From positions 5,801 through 69,800 of the forward strand of contig CADADE010000032.1 of NCBI GenBank assembly GCA_902786615.1: 64,000 nt of DNA. The letters are read 5' to 3'. The notes under the pieces are model-generated. The model was not told the DNA's origin, made no database searches, and saw only the letters and a list, made by a program, of their open reading frames with translations. This DNA comes from Oscillospiraceae bacterium. Its GTDB lineage: Bacteria; Bacillota_A; Clostridia; Oscillospirales; Oscillospiraceae. Below, piece by piece: positions 35,106 through 43,973 of the stretch. A program made the translations under genes and the position numbers. Position 1 is the first letter of the stretch; every line of letters starts with the position of its first letter.

Positions 35106-36216
35106 GGTTAAACAGCTCCTTCAGTTCCTTTTCGTTGAGCCCGGAGCCGATCACGCAGAAGCGGCCGGTTACGGCGGCATTGCCGCGGCGCAGATCCATC
35201 TCGCCGGGGACGTAGTCAAAGTAGATCCATTCGCCGTCGCTCGCGTCGACGATGCCCTTCGCTCTCAGCACCGCGCCGAAGCGGGCGTCGTCCTCGAGCT
35301 TCGAGAGGATGGCGCGAAGCTCCGCTTCGCTGAAGCGGCGCGGGGTCTCCATGCCCCAGCTCTGGAAGATCTCGTCGGCATGATGGTGGTGATGATGCTC
35401 GTGCTCCTCATCCTCATCGTCGTGGTGGTGATGGTGGCACTCGCACTCCGGATCATCGCACTCCTCGCCGTCGTGGTGATGATGGTGGTGATGATGCTCG
35501 TGCTCCTCATCCTCATCGTCGTGGTGGTGATGGTGGCACTCGCACTCCGGATCGTCGCACTCCTCGCCGTCATGGTGATGATGGTGGTGATGATGCTCGT
35601 GCTCCATCTCCTCCAGCTCATGTTTGAGGCCGTTCTTGTCCATGGCTTCGAGGATCTGAGAGCCGCTGAGCTGCTCCCAGGGGGTGGTGATCAGGCCCGC
35701 GTTCGGGTTGAGGGACTTGAGGATCTCGGTAGCTTCGAGGATCTTTTCGGGCTTTGCGGTATCGGTGCGGCTCATGACGATGAGGTCGGCATTGGCGACC
35801 TGGTCGTTGAAGAACTCGCCGAAGTTGCGCATGTACATTTTGGCGCGGCCCGCGTCCACGACGGTGACCTTCGCGCCGATATGGGCGCCCTCCACGCGCG
35901 CGACCGCAGCGGCAACGTCGGAAAGCTTGCCGACGCCCGAGGGCTCGATGAGGATGCGGTCGGGGGCGTAATCATCCATGACCTTCTTGAGGGCCTTGGT
36001 GAAGTCGCCCACCAGCGTGCAGCAGATGCAGCCGGAATTCATTTCCGTGATCTCAACGCCCGCGTCCTGCAGGAAGCCGCCGTCAATGGCGATCTCGCCG
36101 AACTCGTTTTCGATAAGCACGAGCTTTTCCTTCTGATAGCCCTCCGCGATCAGCTTGCGGATGAGGGTGGTTTTTCCCGCGCCGAGAAAGCCCGAGAAAA
36201 TGTCTATTCTTGTCAT
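35098..36216 (-). CDS. COG0523/CobW-type GTPase with His-rich tandem repeat
   Basis: 372 residues. GTPase motifs: Walker A FSGFLGAGKTTLI, the switch region ENEFGEIAIDGGFLQ, the metal motif SGCICCTL and the G4-like SRTD. Between the GTPase part and the C-terminal CobW domain is a stretch of about 75 residues with two copies of a 33-residue unit (EHE-H8-DGEECDDPECEC-H5-DDEDE) and part of a third. His, Cys and Asp runs of this kind bind Zn, Ni or Co. It likely passes a metal to a client enzyme. First gene of the pair with the 34146 gene. Confidence 0.9.
   Translation of the reverse strand: MTRIDIFSGFLGAGKTTLIRKLIAEGYQKEKLVLIENEFGEIAIDGGFLQDAGVEITEMNSGCICCTLVGDFTKALKKVMDDYAPDRILIEPSGVGKLSDVAAAVARVEGAHIGAKVTVVDAGRAKMYMRNFGEFFNDQVANADLIVMSRTDTAKPEKILEATEILKSLNPNAGLITTPWEQLSGSQILEAMDKNGLKHELEEMEHEHHHHHHHHDGEECDDPECECHHHHHDDEDEEHEHHHHHHHHDGEECDDPECECHHHHHDDEDEEHEHHHHHHADEIFQSWGMETPRRFSEAELRAILSKLEDDARFGAVLRAKGIVDASDGEWIYFDYVPGEMDLRRGNAAVTGRFCVIGSGLNEKELKELFNLG
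35385..35609. repeat. 99-bp tandem repeat encoding the His-rich region
   Basis: Two units of 99 bp plus a partial third, nearly identical at DNA level (for example GATCATCGC versus GATCGTCGC), inside the COG0523 gene. The near-identity implies recent duplication or ongoing exchange between units. Confidence 0.9.
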
Positions 36217-36241
36217 GGTGTGTTGCTTCCTTCCATTTTAG

Positions 36242-36300
36242 TCAATTGCGAACACGGTTCGCAATTGAGGACTCGCGCTTATCGCAGCGAGCTTTATATT
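36242..36300 (-). repeat. Palindrome-bearing dispersed repeat, copy 1
   Basis: Begins with a perfect palindrome TCAATTGCGAAC-ACG-GTTCGCAATTGA (36242-36268). Read on the minus strand the region continues with GATAAGCGCGAGTCC-type sequence that also precedes a related palindrome at 46772-46800. It lies 26 nt upstream of the His-rich GTPase start, so an operator role is also possible. Confidence 0.6.
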
Positions 36301-36438
36301 TCCAGAAAGGTATTATATCACCCTTGTCAATGGGCTATCCGTGCGGAAAGCGCCGAAAAACCGCTAATTTGGAAAACCTTTACCGTTTATTCACAAACGG
36401 CGCAAACCGGGAGCCTGAGCCCCCGGTCCGCGCCGTGT

Positions 36439-36696
36439 TTACTTAAGCTGCCTGCCCAGCTGGTCCGCGCCCGTGGCCGCAAGGCCGGAGGTGATGCCGA
36501 CCGCCGCCGCGCTCATGAGATCCGCCGCCGGAAACTCCGGCATGAGCTTCATGCCCAGCACCCCCAGCACGCCGCCCGTGATACCGCACAACAGCGGGAT
36601 CCACTTGTTGTCAAGCGGCGAGAGCTTGACGGCTTCCCCCACCAGCCAGGCCATGATGCTGATGGACGCCACGCCTGCCATTCCCATGTACTCCAT
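36439..36696 (-). CDS. Phage holin-like membrane protein
   Basis: 85 residues with two to three hydrophobic segments (MEYMGMAGVASISIMAWLVG, WIPLLCGITGGVLGVLGM and AAVGITSGLAATGADQLG). The plan and position beside a lysozyme fit a small phage holin. GAGGG lies before the ATG. Last gene of the phage unit. Confidence 0.78.
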   Translation of the reverse strand: MEYMGMAGVASISIMAWLVGEAVKLSPLDNKWIPLLCGITGGVLGVLGMKLMPEFPAADLMSAAAVGITSGLAATGADQLGRQLK

Positions 36697-36708
36697 TTCT
36701 TTTCCCTC

Positions 36709-36939
36709 CTATTCTCTGTTTCTCTCCAGATCCTCGATCCGGTGATTGATGACCTTGATCTGCTCCTCCACCACGGGCATGCGCCGGGCAAAATTGTTGT
36801 GCTCGCGCACCTCGCGCGTCAGATCCTCAAGCCTGGTCTCGGTGACGGCCTGGGCCCGGCTGTTGCTTGACAGCACGCCGAGCAGCGTCAGAAGCCCCAC
36901 CACCACCGAGCCGATGACACTGATCCACGCCTCGCTCAT
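36709..36939 (-). CDS. XhlA/BhlA-like phage membrane protein
   Basis: 76 residues from the ATG at 36939 with GGAGG 7 nt upstream; a longer frame to 37245 runs over the lysozyme gene and has no ribosome site. An N-terminal helix (VISVIG-type WISVIGSVVVGLLTLLGVL) is followed by a coiled-coil (RLEDLTREVREHNNFARR...IKVINHRIEDLE). This matches small hemolysin XhlA-type proteins that assist lysis. It overlaps the lysozyme gene by 4 nt. Confidence 0.75.
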   Translation of the reverse strand: MSEAWISVIGSVVVGLLTLLGVLSSNSRAQAVTETRLEDLTREVREHNNFARRMPVVEEQIKVINHRIEDLERNRE

Positions 36940-37688
36940 CTCTCTGCCTCCAATCTGTCCGTAAAGGCCCGGAGCGCCGTGAAGAACGCCGCCGAGGGGA
37001 TCCCGTCCACGCTGTCCCAGCAGCCGTTGTAGTTCATCAGAAGCTGCAGGACCATGACAGACGGATTCACCGCGGGCGAGGGCTCCCCCGCCGAGGGTGC
37101 ACCCTCCTCCACCAGCCGCCGAAAGCGCTGCGAGCGCGCCTCGTCGGTATCGACCGGGCCGTCGTAGCCCGCGACGCGCCCCTTGTCGCTCGACTGCCAG
37201 AGATCGCAGGGCATATCCGGCTCTCTGCCGTAATGGGCCACCCACACGAGCGTACCGTCGGGCAGCTTATCCGGTGTGATCTTTGCCCAGAGATTATACT
37301 CCGAACCGTAGACGCCCGGCACATAGCCCGCCGCGCCGATCTCCGCGCACCAGGCGTTTACGATCCCTCGGAGCTTTTCCCCCGACAGCTCAAGCTGCTT
37401 TGCTTCCTCCATATCCAGGAAAACGCCGCAGGGCAGGGGAAAGCCCCTGACGGTCTCCAGCAGAAAGCGCGCCTCATTCCGGGCCTCCTGCGGCGTTTGG
37501 GCATGGCTGTAGCAGTAGCCGCCCACCGGGAAGCCCAGCTCCCTGGCTTCCCGATAGAAGTCGAAGGCGGCGCTGTCGGCAAGGCCGCTGCCCTCCGTGA
37601 GTTTTAGGATGGCAAACTCATAGCCCGCGTCTTTGAGCTGCCGGATCGTCAGCTCCTTCTGATAGTGCGAAAGATCGACGCCTCTCAT
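36936..37688 (-). CDS. GH25 phage lysozyme
   Basis: 250 residues from the ATG at 37688, 7 nt after AGGAGG. The muramidase domain (about 1-190) opens MRGVDLSHYQKELTIRQLKD with the catalytic Asp, and has FLDMEEAKQLE with the catalytic acidic pair, ILKLTEGSGLADSAAFDFYR and PGVYGSEYNLWAKI. The C-terminal 55 residues (VMVLQLLMNYNGCWDSVDGIP) look like a short wall-binding repeat. It would cut peptidoglycan at lysis. Confidence 0.93.
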   Translation of the reverse strand: MRGVDLSHYQKELTIRQLKDAGYEFAILKLTEGSGLADSAAFDFYREARELGFPVGGYCYSHAQTPQEARNEARFLLETVRGFPLPCGVFLDMEEAKQLELSGEKLRGIVNAWCAEIGAAGYVPGVYGSEYNLWAKITPDKLPDGTLVWVAHYGREPDMPCDLWQSSDKGRVAGYDGPVDTDEARSQRFRRLVEEGAPSAGEPSPAVNPSVMVLQLLMNYNGCWDSVDGIPSAAFFTALRAFTDRLEAER

Positions 37689-37816
37689 TTTCTGCCTCCT
37701 GTCATTGCAATCACAGCGAGCGTGAGCGCCATGCCGATCAGCAGCCCCGACAGGAAGCACTCCCCCGCCGGGATGATGGCAAGCTCGCTCAGCCATTCCC
37801 ATGGATATACCGCCAT
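37685..37816 (-). CDS. Small phage membrane protein
   Basis: 43 codons. AAAGGAGGG precedes the ATG and the stop TGA overlaps the lysozyme ATG (ATGA). The protein (MAVYPWEWLSELAIIPAGEC, then a helix LSGLLIGMALTLAVIAM) has one membrane segment. Position between fibre and lysozyme genes suggests a lysis accessory role, but this is inference. Confidence 0.7.
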   Translation of the reverse strand: MAVYPWEWLSELAIIPAGECFLSGLLIGMALTLAVIAMTGGRK

Positions 37817-37848
37817 CTCAGCCCTCCTTTCCAAGCTCCGGCAGGCCG

Positions 37849-38073
37849 TCAGTCCGCGATCTCCGGCTGCGCCTCGTGATGGATGTACTCTTTGTAGCCC
37901 TCCGCCGCGTCGAGCTGCTCGTCAACGATGGAGACGTGCGCGGTAATCACGTCGGGCGCGTTCCACAGCGTCTGGCACAGGCCGTGGAACTGGGTCTTGG
38001 CGGCCTCAAGGGCGGTGATGCCCTCGGAATGTACGGCGTAGCTGCCGTTCACACATTTGATAATCGCATACAT
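37849..38073 (-). CDS. Small phage protein of unknown function
   Basis: 74 residues; AAAGGAGG lies 7 nt before the ATG. The sequence (MYAIIKCVNGSYAVHSEGIT...) is soluble with Asp/Glu-rich C-terminus. Genes like this commonly follow tail-fibre genes in gut Firmicute phages. Not assigned. Confidence 0.72.
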   Translation of the reverse strand: MYAIIKCVNGSYAVHSEGITALEAAKTQFHGLCQTLWNAPDVITAHVSIVDEQLDAAEGYKEYIHHEAQPEIAD

Positions 38074-38087
38074 GGCTGCATCCTCCT

Positions 38088-39845
38088 TTAAGTATTCAGC
38101 GCGTTCAGCGCCTGGGCAAGATTGGTCTGCACGCAGTTCGTGCCGGGGTTGATTCTGTCTCCTGCCGGGATGGTCGCAGCGGCTTTATAGAGGTTTCCGC
38201 CGACGATGAAGTATTTGCCGCTTGCGATCTGCGCGTCGGCGATCATGTCATCGTCGTCCGGCGTGTTGATCTTCTGGATATAAAGCTTCGTGTCCGCCCT
38301 GTATGTGACCTCCACGTCGCCGCAGTCGGCCCAGATGTTGTTTTCTCCGTAAACCGTGCCGGGGACTTGCAGCGCAGTGAGCGGATACACGCTCTCCGTG
38401 CCGCCGAGGTCTAAAACCTGCGCACCGATTGTCGGAGTCGTACCCGGCGCGTAAACGTCCATGCTGGAGATCCACGGCCCGACCAGCGTCTCGCCGTTAT
38501 AACTCGCGTAATACGGCCTTGCTTTCAGCGCGCCGTTTGTCACATCCAGCGTCCCGCCGTAAACGGTGCCGGCAGAGGTGGGGAAAGTGATGGGAATAAC
38601 GGACGGGTCGCCGGTATCTGCGCCGCTGTGATAGATGCTGCACCCCATCCAGCCGGAAATTGGGCAGATGTTGGAGTAGGGCTCGAAGGTGTCGTCAGTT
38701 TCGGTAGCTCTACGGAGCATTGGTTTAACGACAAGATTTGAAACCGTATTGCCGGAAGGTACCCGAAGGAAGACTCTTAATAAATCCCCATCCTCAATTG
38801 TAACGGCCTGTGGCGTACCTCGATCGGCAACCACTGGTCTGTTCTGAGCTGTAACATACAAATATACTTTAGATGAACCTCCACTCAGAATATAATCTCC
38901 AGAAGGTATATTATGTGCAAGATACTGATTCGACCTTCCTACGAAAAAATAACTTGCGTTGGCTGAAGCTGTCCCGTTTACAGTAATTGTGCCATCTGAA
39001 TTAGGAGTAAAAGTTATTCCGTATTCAGTAATTGCTTGGGTGTTGAATGGTATCAGATTCTTCCCACCACCAGCAGGCCACGGATAGTCATAGCCGTGCA
39101 AATCCTGCTGAGGCTCGATGTTGACGGTCAGCGTTTTAAGCGGCAGTCCGTCCGCACCGTCGGGGAAGCTGGCGACAGAGCCGGAAGCCGTGTCGAAGAT
39201 GACCGGTGCCTTGTTGCTGTCTATCACATCCTGCGCCGCCGCGGTACGGTAGGCGGACATGTCCGGCGCGGGGCCAGCGGGGCCGGTCGCGCCCGTGTCG
39301 CCTTTATCCCCCTTGTCGCCTTTGTCCCCTTTCGGGCCCTGCTCGCCGGTGTCGCCTTTATCTCCTTTCGGGCCTTGGATGCCTTGCTCGCCCTGCGGGC
39401 CGGTTGCTCCGGTATCGCCTTTCGGGCCTTGCGCGCCAGCTGCGCCGGCATCTCCCTTGTCGCCCTTCGGGCCCTGGATTCCCTGTTCGCCCTGCGGACC
39501 TGCCGGGCCGGCTGCGCCCTTTTCGCCCCGGCAGCTCTCGCCGGAGTCGATATACGCGCCCTCTCCCCGATCCCAGACCTGCCAGTTCCCGTTCGCCCCC
39601 GGCAGGGGCAGACGGACGGCGGCGTCGGTTGCGGCGCTTGCAGCCGCCGCGGCAGCTGCGGCCGCCGCTTCCGCGCGTTGGGCGTTGTCTGCGGTATCTC
39701 GCTCTGCTTCGGCGGCGATTCCCGCGCTCTGCCCGGCTCTTTCGGCGGCGTCCCTGGCCTCGGCGGTATATCTGGCCAGACGCGCGCTCTCGCCCAGTCT
39801 GAGGGTCTGCGCGCCCGTTTTTGCCTCGCCGATCTTAATGACCAT
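38088..39845 (-). CDS. Collagen-like phage tail fibre protein
   Basis: 585 residues from the ATG at 39845 (GGAGGTG 5 nt upstream). The N-terminal 110 residues are Ala-rich and helical, ending in a poly-Ala run. A collagen-type Gly-X-Y block of about 85 residues follows ([20 protein letters not shown] and similar). The C-terminal 380 residues are beta-rich with patterns such as [10 protein letters not shown] and a Gly-rich domain typical of receptor-binding tips. It probably forms a trimeric fibre for host attachment. It overlaps the preceding gene by 11 nt. Confidence 0.85.
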   Translation of the reverse strand: MVIKIGEAKTGAQTLRLGESARLARYTAEARDAAERAGQSAGIAAEAERDTADNAQRAEAAAAAAAAAASAATDAAVRLPLPGANGNWQVWDRGEGAYIDSGESCRGEKGAAGPAGPQGEQGIQGPKGDKGDAGAAGAQGPKGDTGATGPQGEQGIQGPKGDKGDTGEQGPKGDKGDKGDKGDTGATGPAGPAPDMSAYRTAAAQDVIDSNKAPVIFDTASGSVASFPDGADGLPLKTLTVNIEPQQDLHGYDYPWPAGGGKNLIPFNTQAITEYGITFTPNSDGTITVNGTASANASYFFVGRSNQYLAHNIPSGDYILSGGSSKVYLYVTAQNRPVVADRGTPQAVTIEDGDLLRVFLRVPSGNTVSNLVVKPMLRRATETDDTFEPYSNICPISGWMGCSIYHSGADTGDPSVIPITFPTSAGTVYGGTLDVTNGALKARPYYASYNGETLVGPWISSMDVYAPGTTPTIGAQVLDLGGTESVYPLTALQVPGTVYGENNIWADCGDVEVTYRADTKLYIQKINTPDDDDMIADAQIASGKYFIVGGNLYKAAATIPAGDRINPGTNCVQTNLAQALNALNT

Positions 39846-40161
39846 GCCGCACCTCCCGTCCGTCCAGCACGTCGACGACATTGACTTCCTCGACGCCGCT
39901 GTAAAGCTTCTCTCCGTTCTCAAGCTCCGCCTGTACCTGGGTATATGCCGAGGCATACGGGGAGAGCAGCGCCGTCTCTTCTCCGCTCAGGGTGACATAC
40001 GCGCTCAGGCCGTCCTCTCCCATCACCGCGTCCTCCCGCTTCTTGCGGAGAACGCAGCGCCCGCTCTGGGAGAGCGTCAGCGCAAAACCCCGCAGGGTCT
40101 CCGCGCTGCCCTCAAAGCTGATGCTGAGGGAAAAGGGTTCTCCTCTTACAATATTCATCAT
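39835..40161 (-). CDS. Phage structural protein (fibre-associated)
   Basis: 108 residues ([18 protein letters not shown]...), AAAGGAG before the start. It is a single beta-rich domain ending [20 protein letters not shown]. Similar small domains occur at the base of phage fibre modules (BppU-like N-terminal folds); this is a tentative match. Coupled to the fibre gene by overlap. Confidence 0.7.
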   Translation of the reverse strand: MMNIVRGEPFSLSISFEGSAETLRGFALTLSQSGRCVLRKKREDAVMGEDGLSAYVTLSGEETALLSPYASAYTQVQAELENGEKLYSGVEEVNVVDVLDGREVRHGH

Positions 40162-40176
40162 CTCCGCATTTCTCCT

Positions 40177-40869
40177 TTACGTCAGCTCGATCCTCGTGAT
40201 TTCGAGGTTATTTCCGACGGCGGTCGAGCCGATATAATAGCTGCCGGTCAGGGCGGCGATATTGATCGACACGGTATATTCCGCGTCGGGCAGCCCGCTC
40301 CATTCCGCAAAGCATTCCGGCGTTTGGGCAATGCTGAACACCTTTTCCGTGGTGGAACCGACGCTGATCCTGCTGTAGCCGTAGCTGACGGCCCGGACCA
40401 TGCCGCTGACCGTGAGGGTCGTGTAGTTTGTGAGATTGATAGCCGGGCTGAGCCAGAAGCCGCCGCCATCGGTCTCCCGGATCGTGCTGCCGTTGAAGGC
40501 AGCGTTTCCGTTGACGGAGCAGCCGCTTGCCAGTCCGCTCTGCGGCGACAGCAGGGTTTTGGTCACGGTTTGGGGCGTCGGCGGCGTGACGGCGTAATCC
40601 AGGGTGATCGTCCTGACGTCCCCGGCGGAAAGGATATTGACCGTGCCGCTCTTGGATCTCGTTCCGTCGCTGATCGTCACCGTCCAGGCGCCGCAGGCGG
40701 GAACCGCGAAGGCCACGAGGCCGGGGGCGTTGTCAACCGAAAAACGCTTGTCGCCCTGGATGCAGCTGCAGCTGCTCCCCTGCGGGACAGACGCGCAGAC
40801 GAATCCGCAGGCGCTGACCGCCGTCTCCGCCGAGCCGCTGCCCCTTTTGCAAAGAAAAGCTTCTCCCAT
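40177..40869 (-). CDS. Phage tail/adhesin protein with PEGA-like part
   Basis: 230 residues. The middle (FAVPACGAWTVTISDGTRSK...TVNILSAGDVRTITL) looks like a PEGA/Ig-type beta module. The C-terminal 110 residues are beta-rich and end ...NNLEITRIELT. Cys-rich N-terminus (CSCIQGDK). Likely a tail or baseplate accessory; not assigned to a named family. Confidence 0.7.
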   Translation of the reverse strand: MGEAFLCKRGSGSAETAVSACGFVCASVPQGSSCSCIQGDKRFSVDNAPGLVAFAVPACGAWTVTISDGTRSKSGTVNILSAGDVRTITLDYAVTPPTPQTVTKTLLSPQSGLASGCSVNGNAAFNGSTIRETDGGGFWLSPAINLTNYTTLTVSGMVRAVSYGYSRISVGSTTEKVFSIAQTPECFAEWSGLPDAEYTVSINIAALTGSYYIGSTAVGNNLEITRIELT

Positions 40870-40873
40870 ACGC

Positions 40874-42109
40874 TCACCTTCTCACATTCAGAATACGAAG
40901 CGGCACCGCGCCCGTCGGCTTGCTGAGGGCGTAGGCGGTCAGGCTGCCGTTTCCCGTGACCACCCGATAGAGGGTGGAATAGTCCGCCAGGCGCTGTCGG
41001 TCGGTCGTGATGCTTCCGCTGAGCAGCACGTCAATGACGGGCGTATCCCCCGCGTGCAGAAAGCTGAGCGGCAGCGTCTGCTCAAACGGCGCGGAAAGCC
41101 CCTCCCATCCCGCGGCGCTCAGCTCCGCGTAGTTGAGGCTGCTCACCGCGCCCGGGGCGAGCTTTGCCGCCGTCACGGCCCCGTCCTCCAGGTTGCCTGT
41201 TTTGACCGTGATGGGGTCCGAGCCCTCCGGCAGGTGCCGCGCGTTGTGGTAGGGCATCGCTGCGAGCGCCGCGTTGAAGGTGGTCTCCGTCCCGTGGTAG
41301 CCCGCCTCCGCCGCCGCCTCATAGGCGCTCGCGCCCGCGGGGCCCTGTGCCCCGTCCTGTCCCGCGGGGCCCCGGATATTCTGCGCGGCCGGGTTCGGAA
41401 GGCCCCCGTCGTTGGTCCAGGAGATGTTTCCGCTGGCGTCGACCTGCGGGCGGAAGGTCGCCCCGGCGGCGCCGGTACTGCCCCGCGCGCCCTGGATAGG
41501 GCCGTTGTTTTTCCACGCGCCGTTGACCGCGTCCCAGATATAGATATCATAGGGTGCCCCTGTCCCGACGCCGTAGGCAGCGCCCGCCTCCGGCTCCGGC
41601 ACGCCCGCAGCCAGCGCCTCGGCGCTCTCAAAGAAGCCCTCGATCACGAAGCTCACGCCGTCACGGCCGTTGAAGCCGCCCTCGTCCGCCATGGCCTTGA
41701 GCTCCCGGGCCGTTTTCAGGGCGGCGGCCGCGTCGTTTGCCAGCTGCTCCGCCACGCTCATGGGCAGAGCGTGCAGCGGCGCGTCCACAAGGCCGGACTC
41801 CTTCACCGTTACGATGACCGGCGCGGTGGTGACTCTCGCGTCCTCCCTGCTGCCGGTGAGATAGAGCAGCCACTCCCCGGTAGTGAGGTTCAGGCCCTTG
41901 TCCTCCGTGATCCGGTCGTTCTCGTCGAGCCTCAGGTCATACACGTCCGCCCCCAGCTCGTCGCCCTTTTTGCAGTGCAGCCAGCGGGTGAAGCCGTCCC
42001 ACTCGCTGCCGAGAAAGTAGGCCTGCACGCTCAGATAGCGCAGCGTATCCGCGGCGATGACGGGCGTGTAGATCCGCAGGTTCTGGCCGCTTACATAGAG
42101 TTCAATCAT
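40874..42109 (-). CDS. Phage tail fibre/baseplate protein with short collagen-like segments
   Basis: 411 residues; GGAGGAG lies 6 nt before the ATG. The first 150 residues resemble a BppU/tail-fibre N-domain (MIELYVSGQNLRIYTPVIAA, VQAYFLGSEWDGFTRWLHC). The middle has short Gly-X-Y stretches (GPIQGARGSTGAAGA, RGPAGQDGAQGPAGAS). A C-terminal region with YHNARHLPEGSDPI, a motif of phage-tail collagen-type proteins, ends the protein. With 38088 this gives two fibre-type genes in one small prophage. Confidence 0.8.
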   Translation of the reverse strand: MIELYVSGQNLRIYTPVIAADTLRYLSVQAYFLGSEWDGFTRWLHCKKGDELGADVYDLRLDENDRITEDKGLNLTTGEWLLYLTGSREDARVTTAPVIVTVKESGLVDAPLHALPMSVAEQLANDAAAALKTARELKAMADEGGFNGRDGVSFVIEGFFESAEALAAGVPEPEAGAAYGVGTGAPYDIYIWDAVNGAWKNNGPIQGARGSTGAAGATFRPQVDASGNISWTNDGGLPNPAAQNIRGPAGQDGAQGPAGASAYEAAAEAGYHGTETTFNAALAAMPYHNARHLPEGSDPITVKTGNLEDGAVTAAKLAPGAVSSLNYAELSAAGWEGLSAPFEQTLPLSFLHAGDTPVIDVLLSGSITTDRQRLADYSTLYRVVTGNGSLTAYALSKPTGAVPLRILNVRR

Positions 42110-42215
42110 GTTTCTCCTCCTCGTTGAGCTGCCGGACCAGCCGGATGAGATAGTCCCGCAGCTGCTTGATCTGCTGTCTCTCGTCTCCCGTGAGGATGGG
42201 CGGCAGGTCGATCAT
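42102..42215 (-). CDS. Very small phage protein
   Basis: 37 codons (MIDLPPILTGDERQQIKQLR...). It is coupled at both ends: its ATG overlaps the stop of the 42212 gene (ATGA) and its stop overlaps the next gene's start region. It is predicted to be a single amphipathic helix. Coupling and phage context support it; function unknown. Confidence 0.65.
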   Translation of the reverse strand: MIDLPPILTGDERQQIKQLRDYLIRLVRQLNEEEKHD

Positions 42216-43963
42216 CCCACATCACTTCCCATCGTCAGGATCTTTGCGATGGAGTAGAGCCGCACCTCGCCCCGGCCCTTGAGCTTCATGCGCATATGGT
42301 CGCAGCGCCGCGGGCGGACGGGCAGGGTGACGGTGCGCGTCCCCTTCATCTTGATGCGCCCCTGCCGCACCCACTCGCCGCTGGAATCGTACATGAGGTA
42401 CACGTCCAGCTCCGCCCCCTCCTCCATTGAAAGGCGCAGGTTGAAGCGCGAGACATATTTCCTGTCCGGGTACTGGTAGTACAGCATGCCCGTCTCCGCC
42501 TCCCAGGAGACGAAGGGCTCCGGCTCGCCCACGCTTCCGGTCAGGGCCAGCAGGGCGTCCCCCGTGAGACAGTAGAGCTCGTTATGCAGCGCCGCGAAGT
42601 GCTCCACGTGCAGCTCGTCCTCGCGCATCCAGAGATTGCGCCGGATATCGTAGACAAAGAGGCTCCAGTCCCCCTTTTCATCCATCATGGAGATGTAGTA
42701 GCGCTCGCCCAGCACGCCGGCCGCGGCGCTGCGATAGCGCTCCTCGCCCAGGGCGTCGCTGATGCTCTCGGGGAAGCTGCCCTGATAGGCGCAGATGTCC
42801 GCGCGGCTTTTGTAAAGCAGCGTCTCGTCCACCACCTGCAGGCTCCCGGCGCAGCCCTCCTGTACGCCGCGGCAGACGGTCTCCGTGATCTGGTGCGCGC
42901 CCACGGAGGACACCGAGACCCGGTGTATGCGGTTTTCCTTGAAAAACATGGGGCAGCCCAGATAGTTCACCGCCCCGGTCCAGGGGCCGTCGGAGCCGAC
43001 CGAGGCCGTCCAGCTGTCGGTCGAAAGGCCCATATACTGCCGCCAGTTTTTGAAGTCGCCCAGGGCGCTGCAATAGATCTCGTTGACGTTTTTCCCCTCG
43101 CTCACGCCGTAGCGGCAGCCCCAGAGGCGGTTTTTGCACTCGATGACGAAGTCCATCTCCGGCACGCGGCGGCACAGTCTGACCGTGCCCTCGATCTGCG
43201 TGAAGCTTCGCTCCAGAAGCCCCGCCACCACGATGTAGTCGCGCGCGCCCTCTCCGCCGCCGATGGCCCGGATCACATGGTCGCCGTTCAGCTCTTCGAC
43301 CTCGGCGCCGGAGATGGTGACGCCGTCGTATTTCCGAAACAGAACGGGCAGCTCGCCCGAGGAGATAAAGCACAGCTTTGTGAAGACGGAGGGGATCTCG
43401 CTCCACTCGCCGAGGGCGGCGCTCCACTGGCGCAGCATGCGGCTCGATTGGGAGCTGTCGATCCAGAGCGCCCCGTCCGCGGGGCTTTCCGGGGCCGTCT
43501 CCGATACGGCGGGCCTCGCGTACTCCGTCCCGTCCTCCCGGCAGAGGCTGTACTCCACCCCGCCGGCGGAGCTGTAGTCGGCCTCGAGGCTTCCCCAGTC
43601 CGCAGGATCGGCGGTGTTGTAGTATTTCTTATCCGGGAACACCACGATGGTCGCGCCCATGCTCACAAGCGTCTTTTTCCCGGGCGTGAGCTCCCGCAGG
43701 GCCGTCTTCTCCCCGTCGTACCAGAGCGCGCCGTCCTCCACCCAGGCGAGCTTCTCCTTTGCCAGCAGCCCTCCGGGATTTTTCATTGTGCGCACGCGCC
43801 CGCGCCTTTTCCGGTTGGCCAGCAGCGGATAGCAGGCGCTCGTGAGGTTTCGCGTGTTGTAAAACTCCCCCTCGCCGATGCGCTCCCTGCGGCGGTAGCC
43901 CAGGAACACGTCCGTCACGCTCCGCTCGTTGTATTCATAATCCAGCTTCGGCAAAAGTGCCAT
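42212..43963 (-). CDS. Phage tail/stabilisation protein
   Basis: 583 residues with GAGGGG just before the start. The protein is beta-rich with many short strands, starting MALLPKLDYEYNERSVTDVF and containing CKNRLWGCRYGVSEGKNVNE and a C-terminal DHMRMKLKGRGEVRLYSI. This resembles neck or tail 'plug/stabilisation' proteins of short-tailed phages (six-bladed-like repeats, for example YICAYQGSFPESIS). The exact role is inferred from position after the capsid and connector genes. Confidence 0.7.
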   Translation of the reverse strand: MALLPKLDYEYNERSVTDVFLGYRRRERIGEGEFYNTRNLTSACYPLLANRKRRGRVRTMKNPGGLLAKEKLAWVEDGALWYDGEKTALRELTPGKKTLVSMGATIVVFPDKKYYNTADPADWGSLEADYSSAGGVEYSLCREDGTEYARPAVSETAPESPADGALWIDSSQSSRMLRQWSAALGEWSEIPSVFTKLCFISSGELPVLFRKYDGVTISGAEVEELNGDHVIRAIGGGEGARDYIVVAGLLERSFTQIEGTVRLCRRVPEMDFVIECKNRLWGCRYGVSEGKNVNEIYCSALGDFKNWRQYMGLSTDSWTASVGSDGPWTGAVNYLGCPMFFKENRIHRVSVSSVGAHQITETVCRGVQEGCAGSLQVVDETLLYKSRADICAYQGSFPESISDALGEERYRSAAAGVLGERYYISMMDEKGDWSLFVYDIRRNLWMREDELHVEHFAALHNELYCLTGDALLALTGSVGEPEPFVSWEAETGMLYYQYPDRKYVSRFNLRLSMEEGAELDVYLMYDSSGEWVRQGRIKMKGTRTVTLPVRPRRCDHMRMKLKGRGEVRLYSIAKILTMGSDVG

Positions 43964-43973
43964 CGTACCCCTC

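Noticed and set aside
36242..36268. Palindrome as a Zur-type operator of the GTPase operon
   Set aside because: The sequence does not match the known Firmicute Zur box, and a relative with shared flanks lies inside the prophage, so a dispersed repeat is more likely; operator function is kept only as an alternative.
38088..38475. Alternative minus-strand frames inside the fibre gene
   Set aside because: They lie out of frame inside a continuous fibre reading frame and lack start signals.
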